From the NCBI RefSeq assembly GCF_025917005.1, contig NZ_CP078091.1, forward strand, positions 2,976,001 to 3,040,000: 64,000 nt of DNA, in the 5' to 3' direction. The notes below the pieces were generated by a model that saw only the letters and a list, made by a program, of their open reading frames with translations, did no database searches and was not told the origin of the DNA. Both the position numbers and the translations under genes were made by a program. This DNA is from Porphyrobacter sp. ULC335 (lineage in GTDB: Bacteria; Pseudomonadota; Alphaproteobacteria; Sphingomonadales; Sphingomonadaceae). This document shows, one piece after another, positions 15,598-26,622 of the stretch; within the stretch, counting starts at the first letter, position 1, and each line of letters opens with the position of its first letter.

Positions 15598-17766
15598 ATG
15601 AACCGTATTCGCCTGCTTGTCCTCAACGCCGCGCTCGGCCCGCTGGATTACCGGCTGCCCGAAGGGGTGAGCGCGCCTGCGGGAAGCGTGGTCGTCGCTC
15701 CGTTGGGGCCGCGCAAGGTCACCGGGATCGTGTGGGACGAAGGCCGCTTGCCGGGCGACGAGATCGCCTTTGAACGCCTGCGCCCGATCCTGGAGGTGCT
15801 GCCGGTGCCGCCGCTGCCCGCGCCCTTGCGGCGGCTGATCGAGTGGACAGCGGATTATTACTGCGCGCCCCTCGCCAGCGTTGCGCGGATGGCACTGGCG
15901 AGCGGCGGGGCGCTGGGCGGTCCGGCGACAATGACCGAGTACCGGCTGACCGGAGCCGAGATTGCGGGCCGCCTCACCGCGCAGCGCAAGGCCGCGCTGG
16001 AGGCGCTCGCGGGCGAACAGGGCACGATGCGCGAGCTGGCGGCCATCGCGGGCGTATCCGAAGGCGTGCTGCGCGGCATGGCGGGCGCGGGGTTGCTGGG
16101 GCCGGTGACGGTCAATATCGACCGCCCCTACCCGCCCGCCGATCCCGATTTCCACCAACCCGATCTGTCGGAAGCGCAGGCCGAGGTCGCAGGCACGCTG
16201 GTCGATGCCGTAACAGCGCGCGCCTTTGCCCCCTTCCTGCTCGACGGGGTGACCGGATCGGGCAAGACCGAAACCTATTTCGAGCCCGTGGCCGAGGCGC
16301 TGCGGCTGGGGCGGCAGGTGCTGGTGCTGCTCCCCGAAATCGCGCTGACCGAGAACTTCCTCGCCCGCTTTGCCGCCCGTTTCGGCGCGGCGCCGGTGCT
16401 GTGGCATTCCTCGCTGCGATCAACCGAGCGGCGGCGCGCATGGCGGGCGATTGCGGATGGTTCTGCGCAGGTGGTGGTCGGCGCGCGTTCGGCGCTGTTC
16501 CTGCCCTATGCCAACCTCGGGCTGATCGTGGTCGATGAAGCCCACGAGATCAGCTTCAAGCAGGATGACGGCGTGCGGTATAACGCCCGCGACGTTTCGG
16601 TGATGCGCGCGCGGTTCGAAAAGGTGCCGGTGATCCTCGCCAGCGCCACGCCCGCGCTGGAAAGCCTGCACATGGCGGATATCGGCGTCTACACGAAGCT
16701 CGACCTGCCCGCCCGTTTCGGCGGCGCGAGCCTGCCGAGCGTGCGGCTCATCAACCTTACCGAGGAAAAGCCCGGCAGCCAACGCTGGCTGGCGGGGCCG
16801 CTGGTCGATGCCCTGCGCGACCGGTTGGACAAGGGCGAGCAATCGCTGCTGTTCCTCAACCGCCGCGGCTATGCCCCGCTGACGCTGTGCAGGAATTGCG
16901 GACACCGCTTCAAATGCCCCTCGTGCAGCGCATGGCTGGTGGAACATCGCCTCTCCGCCCGCCTCGCCTGCCACCATTGCGGGTTCGAAACGCGGGTGCC
17001 CGAAGCCTGCCCCGAATGCGGCGAGAGCGACTGCCTCGTCGCCTGCGGCCCGGGGGTGGAGCGTATCGCTGCGGAAGTCGCCGACCTGTTCCCCGGCGCG
17101 CGGGTGGTGGTGGCAACGTCCGACACGCTCAACACCCCCGACCGCGCGGCGGAGTTCATCGCCATGGCGGAAGGGCGCGCGATCGACATCATCATCGGCA
17201 CGCAGCTGGTCACCAAGGGCTTCCACTTCCCGGAACTCACGCTGGTGGGGGTGGTCGATGCCGATCTCGGCCTTGAAGGCGGAGACCTGCGCGCTGGCGA
17301 GCGCACCTATGCGCAGATCGCGCAGGTTGCGGGCCGTGCCGGGCGCGGAGCCAAGGCGGGCGAGGTGCTGATCCAGACCCGCCACCCCGATGCCCCCGTC
17401 ATCGCCGCGCTGGCCGACGGCGACCGCGACGCCTTCTACGCCGCCGAGACGCAAGGCCGCCGCGATGCCGGCGCGCCGCCATTCGGGCGCTGGGCAGCGA
17501 TCATCCTCTCTTCCGAGGACGAAAAGGAAGCGCGCGAGGCGGCGGTGCGGCTGGGAGATGTGCGCCCGCGCCTCGCGGATGTGCAGATCCTCGGCCCCGC
17601 CCCCGCCCCGCTCGCCCTGCTGCGCGGGCGCTATCGCTATCGCTTTCTGGTGAACGCCAAGCGCAGCGCCAATCTGCAAGCGGTGCTGCGCGACTGGATC
17701 GCAGGCGTGAACTTCGCCCCCGGCGTGCGGGTGGGCGTGGATATTGACCCCTATTCCTTTGTCTGA
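15598..17766 (+). CDS. priA: primosomal protein N' (replication restart helicase PriA)
   Basis: A 722-residue superfamily 2 DNA helicase that reloads the replisome at stalled forks. Walker A is GVTGSGKTETYF (about residue 225), Walker B is VVDEAHEISF, and a paired zinc-binding region has eight cysteines in CRNCGHRFKCPSC and CHHCG...CPECGESDC. The C-terminal helicase segment GTQLVTKGFHFP and QVAGRAGRG are intact. The ATG at 15598 gives the family N-terminus MNRIRLLVLNAALGPLDYRL; longer upstream reading frame lies over the divergent gene. The distance to atpH (6.7 kb) is filled by accessory genes. Confidence 0.97.
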   Translation: MNRIRLLVLNAALGPLDYRLPEGVSAPAGSVVVAPLGPRKVTGIVWDEGRLPGDEIAFERLRPILEVLPVPPLPAPLRRLIEWTADYYCAPLASVARMALASGGALGGPATMTEYRLTGAEIAGRLTAQRKAALEALAGEQGTMRELAAIAGVSEGVLRGMAGAGLLGPVTVNIDRPYPPADPDFHQPDLSEAQAEVAGTLVDAVTARAFAPFLLDGVTGSGKTETYFEPVAEALRLGRQVLVLLPEIALTENFLARFAARFGAAPVLWHSSLRSTERRRAWRAIADGSAQVVVGARSALFLPYANLGLIVVDEAHEISFKQDDGVRYNARDVSVMRARFEKVPVILASATPALESLHMADIGVYTKLDLPARFGGASLPSVRLINLTEEKPGSQRWLAGPLVDALRDRLDKGEQSLLFLNRRGYAPLTLCRNCGHRFKCPSCSAWLVEHRLSARLACHHCGFETRVPEACPECGESDCLVACGPGVERIAAEVADLFPGARVVVATSDTLNTPDRAAEFIAMAEGRAIDIIIGTQLVTKGFHFPELTLVGVVDADLGLEGGDLRAGERTYAQIAQVAGRAGRGAKAGEVLIQTRHPDAPVIAALADGDRDAFYAAETQGRRDAGAPPFGRWAAIILSSEDEKEAREAAVRLGDVRPRLADVQILGPAPAPLALLRGRYRYRFLVNAKRSANLQAVLRDWIAGVNFAPGVRVGVDIDPYSFV

Positions 17767-17801
17767 CGAAACCAAAGACGGGTGCCCCGCGTAACCTCCG
17801 C

Positions 17802-19358
17802 ATGACCCGTCCCATCCTCGTGCCGATCCTCGGCGACCAGCTTTCGCGCAATCTTGCCAGCCTCGACGGCCTCACCCCGTCCGAAACCTGCATCCTGATG
17901 ATGGAGGTGTGGGACGAGGCGACCTATGTGAAGCACCACAAGCAGAAGATCGTGCTGATCTTTGCGGCCATGCGCCACTTCGCCGAGGAGTTGCGTGCAG
18001 AGGGCTGGCAGGTCGATTACGTCCGCCTCGACGATCCCGCCAACACCGGCAGTTTCACCGGCGAGGTTGCCCGCGCCTGCGAACGCCACGCCCCGTCCGA
18101 AGTGCGCGTCACCGAGTGCGGCGAATGGCGCGTGGCCCGCGCGATGGAGGAGTGGGAGGGCCGCTTCCCCTGCCCGGTCAGCATCCTTCCCGACACCCGC
18201 TTCATCGCCAGTCACGCCGATTTCCGCAAATTCGCGGACGGTCGCAAGCACCTGACGATGGAGTATTTCTACCGCGAGATGCGCCGCAAGACGGGGCTGC
18301 TTATGGAGGGCGAAAAGCCCGTCAGCGGCGTCTGGAACCTCGACAGCGAGAACCGCGAGCCGCCCAAGGAGGACCTGCGCGCGCGCCCCACCCCCAAGTT
18401 CGCCCCCGATGCGATCACGCAGGAGGTGATCGAACTGGTCGGACAGCGCTTCGCCGATCACTTCGGTGATCTGGAACCCTTCGGCTGGCCCGTCACCCGC
18501 ACACAGGCTCTGGAAGCCGCCGAGGCCTTCTTCGCCCGCCGCCTCAGCCTGTTCGGCCCCTATCAGGACGCGATGGTCCACGGGTCGGACGATCTCTACC
18601 ACTCGATGCTCTCGACCAGCCTCAATATCGGGCTGCTCGACCCGCTGGAGCTGTGCCAGCGCGCCGAGGCCGAATATCGCGCAGGCCGCGCGCCGCTGAA
18701 CTCGGTCGAGGGTTTTATCCGCCAGATCATCGGCTGGCGCGAATATGTGCGCGGGTTCTACTGGTACACCATGCCGGGGTTGGCCGAGGCGAACGAACTC
18801 GCCGCCACACGCCCGCTCCCCGAATTCTTCTGGACCGGCAAGACCGATATGCGCTGCCTGTCAGACTGCATCCGCACCACCCGCGAGGATGCCCACGCCC
18901 ACCATATCCAGCGCCTGATGGTGCTCGGCAATTTCTGCCTTACCGCCGGGATCAACCCGCAAGAGGTCGCCGACTGGTATCTCGCCGTCTATGCCGATGC
19001 CTTCGAGTGGGTCGAGCTGCCCAATGTCGCCGGCATGGTGCTCTATGCCGATGGCGGCCGCCTTGCGACCAAGCCCTATGCGGCCAGCGGCAACTACATC
19101 AACAAGATGTCCGACTACTGCAAAACCTGCCGCTACAAGGTCGCCCAGAAGACCGGGCCGAACGCCTGCCCCTTCAACCCGCTCTACTGGCACTTCATGG
19201 ACGCGAACCGGGCGCGGCTGGAGAGCAATCACCGGATCGGGCGCATCTTCGCCACCTGGGACCGCATGGGCGAGGCGAAGCAGGCCGAATATCTGGAAAG
19301 CGCGGAAAAGTTTCTCGACTCTCTCGAACCCGCGCGCAAAAGCTGGGCGCGAAACTGA
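17802..19358 (+). CDS. iron-sulfur (6-4) photolyase / FeS-BCP cryptochrome
   Basis: A 518-residue member of the iron-sulfur bacterial cryptochrome and photolyase group typified by PhrB, which repairs (6-4) photoproducts with light. The N-terminal alpha/beta domain starts RPILVPILGDQLS; the FAD-binding helical domain includes SMLSTSLNIGLLDP and FIRQIIGWREYVRG. Four cysteines suited to the [4Fe-4S] cluster are Cys352 (MRCLSDC), Cys440 and Cys443 (YCKTCRYK) and Cys456 (NACPFN); their spacing equals that of the known PhrB ligands. It starts 35 nt after priA and is followed after 14 nt by a GST gene. DNA repair by ada is encoded nearby. Confidence 0.92.
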   Translation: MTRPILVPILGDQLSRNLASLDGLTPSETCILMMEVWDEATYVKHHKQKIVLIFAAMRHFAEELRAEGWQVDYVRLDDPANTGSFTGEVARACERHAPSEVRVTECGEWRVARAMEEWEGRFPCPVSILPDTRFIASHADFRKFADGRKHLTMEYFYREMRRKTGLLMEGEKPVSGVWNLDSENREPPKEDLRARPTPKFAPDAITQEVIELVGQRFADHFGDLEPFGWPVTRTQALEAAEAFFARRLSLFGPYQDAMVHGSDDLYHSMLSTSLNIGLLDPLELCQRAEAEYRAGRAPLNSVEGFIRQIIGWREYVRGFYWYTMPGLAEANELAATRPLPEFFWTGKTDMRCLSDCIRTTREDAHAHHIQRLMVLGNFCLTAGINPQEVADWYLAVYADAFEWVELPNVAGMVLYADGGRLATKPYAASGNYINKMSDYCKTCRYKVAQKTGPNACPFNPLYWHFMDANRARLESNHRIGRIFATWDRMGEAKQAEYLESAEKFLDSLEPARKSWARN

Positions 19359-19372
19359 AACGGGAGCCCACC

Positions 19373-20008
19373 ATGCTGACCATCCACCACCTGCGCCTGT
19401 CGCAATCCGAACGCATCGTCTGGCTCGCCGAGGAACTGGGGATCGATTACGAGTGCAAACTCTACACCCGCCGCACCGATAACCGCCTCGCGCCCGATGA
19501 ATACAAGGCGCTTCACCCGATGGGCATCGCCCCGGTGATCACTGACGGCGATCTGGTGCTGGGCGAAAGCGGCGCGATCATGGACTACATCATCGCCAAG
19601 TATGCGCCCGATACGGCGCTTGTGCCGGGCGTGGATCACCCCGATTTCGCCGACCACCTGTTCTACCTCCACTGGGCCAACGCGACCTTCATGACCAACG
19701 GCATGATGGCGCTGGTGGCGCAGTTCATGGGCGCCAAGGAGCTGCCGCCGTTTGTCGCCGACCGTGTGGCGAAAGGCTGGGCGATCGTCGAAAAGCGGCT
19801 GGGTGAAGCAGAGTATTTCGGCGGATCGCAGCTCACCACCGCCGACATCATGATGGGCTTCCAGCTGACGACGTCGCGGGCGATGAGCGGGATGGCGATT
19901 GACGGGATGCCGAACCTGCAAGCCTACCTGAAGCGCATCGGCGCGCGGCCCGCATATCAGCGCGCAATGGCGAGGTGCGAGCCGGGGATGCCGCCGAAGT
20001 TGGATTGA
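19373..20008 (+). CDS. glutathione S-transferase family protein
   Basis: A 211-residue GST. The thioredoxin-like N-terminal domain begins MLTIHHLRLSQSERIVWLAEELG, where the Ser after Gln (LSQSERI) is in the position of the catalytic residue; PVITDGDLVLGESGAIMDYI (53-72) holds the glutathione-binding ES motif. The helical C-terminal domain has LTTADIMMGF. The start ATG at 19373 has GGGAG upstream and is 14 nt after the photolyase stop, so it is likely in the same transcript. It probably handles oxidative or electrophilic stress. The substrate is unknown. Confidence 0.9.
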   Translation: MLTIHHLRLSQSERIVWLAEELGIDYECKLYTRRTDNRLAPDEYKALHPMGIAPVITDGDLVLGESGAIMDYIIAKYAPDTALVPGVDHPDFADHLFYLHWANATFMTNGMMALVAQFMGAKELPPFVADRVAKGWAIVEKRLGEAEYFGGSQLTTADIMMGFQLTTSRAMSGMAIDGMPNLQAYLKRIGARPAYQRAMARCEPGMPPKLD

Positions 20009-20017
20009 GGTGCGCCT

Positions 20018-20986
20018 GTGTTCGACAGCATCAGGAAATGGCTAAGCAAAGGCAAGGACCCGACGCAGCCTCGGTCTGAGCCGCAGCCGCAGCGAGAACC
20101 AGAACCAGAGCCGGAAGGGGATGAGCTCGCGATCCCCGCGCATCCCGAGGTCGGGCATATCTATGCCTTCCGGACGCGGCCCTTCTGCACCTTTTCCCCG
20201 CAGGAGACGGGGCGATATGCCGCGATCAAAGTGCTGGGCGTGTCGGACCTGCTCGTGGTCGTCGCGATCCTCGACGGCATCTGGCAGAGCCGTCCCTCGC
20301 TAGCCCAAGCAGAGCGCGCAGGCCTTCTGACCGAGCATCGTTTCGCGCACACTGGGCGGCTAGCCGTTTTCGGCGCGTATCGAAAGACGTGGGACATCGC
20401 GGAGGCCTTCACCGAGCCGCGCTTTCTCGGCCATGGCAGATTGACCGGCGAGGAGCGCGCGCGGGCCGCGAGCATCCTACGCGGCGACCTCGGCACAAGC
20501 ACCGCATGGCTGACATTCGCCAATCATGCCCCGGAGGGCGAATGGCGGTGGACCCATGACCGCGAGGCCTTGCTGGAAGAAGTAACCTTGCGCGATGCCA
20601 AATCGGCGCGAGAGCAGGCGGAAAAAGAAGCGCGTTACAACGAAAGGCTGAAAGGCCTGACGCTCGAAACCCTGCTGGGCGAAACCCCCTTCGCCCGCTG
20701 GTCGCCCTCGCCCCCCTTTCCGCCCGAAGACTTCACAAAAGACGCTCGTGCAGCGATCCATGCAGCGTGCCGCGATATTCAGGCGCTGGGAGACAAGCCA
20801 CGCAAGGCGGACGTCCGCAAGGTGCTCAAGCGCACGATGGAGTGGTTCAACGCCGCGGACGAAGCCGCCGGAAACGTGATCGAGACCGAAGAGCGCGAAG
20901 ACATCATGGCTGTTTTGGAAGAAATTGCGCACGCGGCAAAACACAAGGCACTGGTGCCCGAAATCGACGATTGGCGCGATTGGTAA
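20018..20986 (+). CDS. hypothetical two-domain protein
   Basis: A 322-residue protein of no family I can name with confidence. A basic N-terminal helix (FDSIRKWLSKGK) leads to a Pro/Glu/Gln-rich linker (about 16-36). A beta-rich domain follows from about 45 to 160 (GHIYAFRTRPF, RYAAIKVLG, VVAILDGIW), faintly like Imm26-type immunity domains, then a long charged helical part and a C-terminal helical domain ending PEIDDWRDW. The GTG start at 20018 is 9 nt after the GST stop. No signal peptide or membrane segment is seen. The Imm26 resemblance is weak and should not be taken as function. Confidence 0.65.
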   Translation: MFDSIRKWLSKGKDPTQPRSEPQPQREPEPEPEGDELAIPAHPEVGHIYAFRTRPFCTFSPQETGRYAAIKVLGVSDLLVVVAILDGIWQSRPSLAQAERAGLLTEHRFAHTGRLAVFGAYRKTWDIAEAFTEPRFLGHGRLTGEERARAASILRGDLGTSTAWLTFANHAPEGEWRWTHDREALLEEVTLRDAKSAREQAEKEARYNERLKGLTLETLLGETPFARWSPSPPFPPEDFTKDARAAIHAACRDIQALGDKPRKADVRKVLKRTMEWFNAADEAAGNVIETEEREDIMAVLEEIAHAAKHKALVPEIDDWRDW

Positions 20987-21005
20987 GTGCGCAGGTTTAC
21001 CCCCC

Positions 21006-22061
21006 TCACCGCCCCTCCCGCTTCAACAACTCCGCCTTGATCTGCAATCCATAGGCATAGCCGCCCAATGTGCCGTCCGCCGCAATCACCCGGTGGCAGG
21101 GGATCAGGACCGCCACATGGTTCGCCCCGTTCGCCCCGCCGACCGCGCGGCTGGCCTTGGGGTTGCCCAATGCCGCTGCCAACTCCCCATACGACCGCGT
21201 CTCGCCCGAAGGAATGCGGCGCAGTTCTTCCCAGACGCGCTGCTGGAAGGCGGTGCCTTTCACGTCGAGCGGGATCGCGGCGGAGCCCGGCCCCGGCTGC
21301 TCGACCGCCTCCACAACCTGAGCGAATAGCGCCCTAAAATCCTCGCCCGCAGCGAACAGCTCGGCCTTCGGAAAGCGGGCGCGCAGTTCTGGCTCGCCCT
21401 CGCCGAAGGCCAGGCAGCACACGCCCTTGTCGGTCGCGGCGACCAGCATTGCGCCCAGCGAGGTCGGCAATACCGCCCAATGCACCCGCTTGCCCGCGCC
21501 GCCGCGGCTCCAGTCAACCGGCTTCATTCCCAGCCTGCCTTTCGTTTCGGTGTAGAATTGTTCAGACCCCCCGTAGCCCGCCTTTGACAGGGCCTCGGTC
21601 ACGCTTAGACCCTGCCCAAGTGCCGCCCGCACCCGCTCCTCGCGCAGGGCCTTGGCGAAGGCGGCGGGCGACAGGCCGACGGTGCGTTTGAAAAGGCGCT
21701 GGAAGTGCGTGGGGGTGTAGCCCGTGAGGTCGGACAGCGCCTCCAGCGTCATCGCGGCCCCCTGTTCTCCCGCCGCCCGGATCGCCGCAATCGCCGCCAA
21801 CACGCAAGCCTCTTCAGCGCTTTGGGTGTTGGGAGAGCAGCGTTTACAAGGCCTTAGGCCCACCTGCTCCGCCTGCACCGAGGTCGCATAGAACCGCACA
21901 TTCTTGCGCAAAGGTGCCCGCGCCGGACACGAGGGGCGGCAATAGATGCCGGTCGAATGCACGCCGGTGACAAAGGCCCCGTCGAACCGCCGGTCCTTGG
22001 CCAGCGCGATCTGCCATCGGTCATCATCGGTGATGTTCTGCAAATGTTTCACGTGAAACAC
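21006..22061 (-). CDS. ada: bifunctional Ada: DNA alkylation-repair methyltransferase and AraC-type activator
   Basis: A protein of about 351 residues with all Ada modules. The N-terminal zinc domain has the four cysteines of the methylphosphotriester acceptor (GIYCRPSC, then LRPCKRC); an AraC-type helix-turn-helix follows (ALSDLTGYTPTHFQRLFKRTVG); the C-terminal O6-methylguanine methyltransferase domain carries the acceptor cysteine in VLIPCHRVI. Methylation of the first domain turns it into an activator of the adaptive response. The start is uncertain: GTG codons at 22088, 22061 and 22052 are open. I prefer 22061 because GGGGAGG lies about 11 nt upstream. Under that choice the parS site encodes the first residues, FHVKH. 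Confidence 0.93.
   Translation of the reverse strand: MFHVKHLQNITDDDRWQIALAKDRRFDGAFVTGVHSTGIYCRPSCPARAPLRKNVRFYATSVQAEQVGLRPCKRCSPNTQSAEEACVLAAIAAIRAAGEQGAAMTLEALSDLTGYTPTHFQRLFKRTVGLSPAAFAKALREERVRAALGQGLSVTEALSKAGYGGSEQFYTETKGRLGMKPVDWSRGGAGKRVHWAVLPTSLGAMLVAATDKGVCCLAFGEGEPELRARFPKAELFAAGEDFRALFAQVVEAVEQPGPGSAAIPLDVKGTAFQQRVWEELRRIPSGETRSYGELAAALGNPKASRAVGGANGANHVAVLIPCHRVIAADGTLGGYAYGLQIKAELLKREGR
22045..22060. other. parS: parS centromere site
   Basis: TGTTTCACGTGAAACA at 22045-22060 is identical to the bacterial consensus parS, the ParB-CTP loading site that nucleates chromosome segregation. A chance exact 16-bp match in 64 kb is very unlikely. It overlaps the 5' end of ada and lies about 100 nt from the divergent protease gene. 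I saw no second exact copy in the window. ParB recognition is established knowledge; use of this copy in vivo is inferred. Confidence 0.9.
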
Positions 22062-22156
22062 TCTGCCACAAGCCTCCCCCCGCTGCACCCCCGGTCTTTG
22101 CGCTCAATGTCGCGTGCAATCTCGCGCTGGCCGAAAAAGCGGCTATAACCCGCGCC

Positions 22157-23705
22157 ATGACCCGGCTTCTTGGCGCGCTCGCCCTGCTCCTGACCCTGCT
22201 TGCCCTGCCCGCATCCGCCGATCCCGGCGATGTCGATGCGGCGTCGCGCGGGGTGGTGCGGGTGGTGATCATCGGCGAGGAAGGCGGCCAGCCCACGCCC
22301 ATCAGCCACGGCACCGGCTTTGCCGTCTCGCCCACCCGGATCGTCACCAACGCCCACGTGGTGAGCGAGGCCGCGCAGGATGATACGCTGCGGATCGGAA
22401 TCGTCCCGTCAGAGGGCGAAGGCGGGGCCTTTGCGCGGGTGGTGGCGATATCCCCGCGCAACGATCTGGCCTTGCTGGAGATTGCCAAGGGCAGCCTTCG
22501 CCTCCCCCCGCTGGCGCTGGCGGCAAGCGTCAACAGCAACCTTGGCGAGGTATCGGCGGTCGGCTATCCGATGAATGTCGATCTGGCGCAGGGCCTTGAT
22601 ATGGGGGACATTTTCCGCGCACAGCCGCCCGTCAAATCGCGCGGATACCTGTCGGGGGAGCGGCCCTCGCGGCAGTTCGACACGATCCTCCACACCGCCC
22701 CCATCGCGCGCGGCAATTCGGGGGGGGCCATTGCTCGATCCCTGCGGGCGGGTGATCGGGGTCAACTCCTTCAGTGCGGATTCGAGCGGCGGGGACGGCG
22801 AGTTCTACTTTGCGGTGTCCTTGCGCGAATTGCTGCCCTTCCTGCGCAAGAACGGGGTGGAGCCGGTCACCAACACCCTCCCCTGCCGCTCGATCGAGGA
22901 ACTCAACGCCGACGAGCGCCAGCGGCTCGAAGCCGCGCAATCACAGGCCCGCGCAGCGCTGGCGGAGCGTGCCGAAAGCTTGCGCGAGGTGCGCGAAAAG
23001 GCGCAGCTGACCGCGCAGATGGATGTGCTCGAAGCGCGTGAGAACCGCATGGCGCTGGCGCTGATCGCGCTGCTGGGCGCCATCGGCGCAGGCTATGCTG
23101 CGATGGTGTGGCGCGGGGATGCCGAGCGCCGCACCCACACCCGGATCGCCGCTGCCTTCTCGGCCGCGGCGCTGGCGGCGGCGGTGCTCTTGTGGTTCAC
23201 CCGCCCGGGCCTTTCCGAGATCAATGACCGGGTCGAAGCCGCCGTCGCCAAGGCAGAAGGCGGCGATGCACCCGCCCCCGATGGTGGCTCGGACGCCTCA
23301 GAGGGCGCGCTGATCTGCACATTGGTGCCCGAACGCAGCCGGGTGACGGCGGCCAAGACTGACGATGTGGCCTTTGAATGGTCGGCGGATGGCTGTGTCA
23401 ACGGACGCACGCAATATGGCCTCGGGCAGGCCGGCGAGTGGCAACGGGTCTTCGCCGCGCAGGAGGACTCTGCGGTGGCGGTCAACACCTATGATCCCGA
23501 AACCCGCACCCTGCGCACCGATCGCTATCTGTTGGGGCAGGACGCACTGGCCGAAGCGCGCGAGGCCCGCGCCGCCTACGCGCCGCCTTCCTGCGGGGTG
23601 AGCGACGCGGCGCGTACCCTGGGCGAACAGCAATCGGCGCTGATCTCCAAACTGCCCGAGCGGCCCAACGAGCGGCTGGTCTATTCGTGCACGGCCAAGA
23701 AGTAG
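22157..23705 (+). pseudogene. trypsin-like serine protease with membrane segments, frameshifted at the catalytic serine
   Basis: One gene in two frames. The first frame gives a signal peptide (MTRLLGALALLLTLLALPASA), then a trypsin/HtrA-like domain with His67 (VTNAHVV), Asp103 (RNDLALLE) and Ser188 (RGNSGG). Right after GNSG the sequence has a run of eight G (22720-22727). Seven would continue the expected GNSGGPLLDPCGRVIGVNSFSAD, which is found in the next frame and runs on to 23705. That part adds a coiled region (about RQRLEAAQSQARAALAERAE), two membrane helices (ALALIALLGAIGAGYAAMVW and a second about 20 residues on) and a beta-rich C-terminal domain. Repaired length would be 515 residues. 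It may be a sequencing error, slippage-controlled, or a real mutation. A partner gene follows after 7 nt. Confidence 0.8.
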
Positions 23706-23712
23706 CGGCGAG

Positions 23713-24342
23713 GTGAACCGGGCCAAGTGGCTGGCGCTGATCGCGGGGGTTCTGGCCCTTCTGCTGGGCGGGCGGATGGTGCTGCGCTATCTCGACTGGC
23801 AGGCCTCCGATGCTGCGCGAATCAAGCCCGGAACCCCACGCCTCACGGCCGTTGCGGCGGGCTTCTCCGAGGTCGAGCGGGCTTCTCTCAATGCCTGCCT
23901 GTGCCGCCGCAAAGGCGGGAGCGATGCAGCCTGTGATGTGATCTATACCGGCACGCGCGATCAGATGCTGAAGCGGGTCTTCGGCAATAGTCCGCTTCCT
24001 GCTGACGTTGCTGACGTGTCAAGTGCACCGGTCTCTTACGAAGTAGAATGCTTTGCCTTCGCTGACGGACAACGCTGCCTGACGACGCGGTTCTACGTAG
24101 CTGTATCCTCCGAGAATTCAGCGCTGGACGAAGTCTGCACCGCCGAAGAAGAACGCGCCATCGAACAGGCCTCAGAGAGCGCATGGTGCGGCCCGGACGG
24201 TAAGGAACCGGCATCCAACGACCAGGACGCCATTGAAGCCGCCAACCGCCGTAGCATCACGGCCATCGACGAAGTGTTGCGCCGCATCAAGTCCAACCAA
24301 CAGCTAAGGGCTCCACCACCAAAGAGCGGCTGCGCGGCATAG
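23713..24342 (+). CDS. hypothetical membrane-anchored protein paired with the protease
   Basis: A 209-residue protein with one N-terminal membrane anchor (WLALIAGVLALLLGGRMVL) and an external domain holding eight cysteines (for example NACLCRRKGG, DAACDV, VECF, QRCLTT, DEVCT, AWCGP), suggesting disulfides. It begins with GTG 7 nt after the protease gene, so the two form an operon. The adenine-rich central part has slightly lower G+C than the neighbours. I do not recognise a family; a substrate or inhibitor of the upstream protease is possible but unproven. Confidence 0.65.
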   Translation: MNRAKWLALIAGVLALLLGGRMVLRYLDWQASDAARIKPGTPRLTAVAAGFSEVERASLNACLCRRKGGSDAACDVIYTGTRDQMLKRVFGNSPLPADVADVSSAPVSYEVECFAFADGQRCLTTRFYVAVSSENSALDEVCTAEEERAIEQASESAWCGPDGKEPASNDQDAIEAANRRSITAIDEVLRRIKSNQQLRAPPPKSGCAA

Positions 24343-24392
24343 TCTTCGCCCCCTCTCCGCTTCGCACCTGCACAATTCCCGCCGCTCGCGGC

Positions 24393-24421
24393 TTGCACCA
24401 TCGGGAATCAATTGCTAGGCG
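24393..24421 (+). promoter_or_regulatory. possible atp operon promoter
   Basis: TTGCAC (24393-24398) and TAGGCG (24416-24421) are separated by 17 nt in the 172-nt gap before atpH. The -35 element is good and the -10 element poor. No other feature is seen in the gap. Confidence 0.25.
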
Positions 24422-24514
24422 CGCGCCAACCTTGCGGGCAGCCATTGCGCACGCCCCATTCCCAAGGCCCAAGCAAATTTACCTTTTTGAAGCTTCCGAG
24501 AGGATTGCACGCGC

Positions 24515-26610
<2,096 letters not shown>

Positions 26611-26622
26611 GGACGCCCTGAA

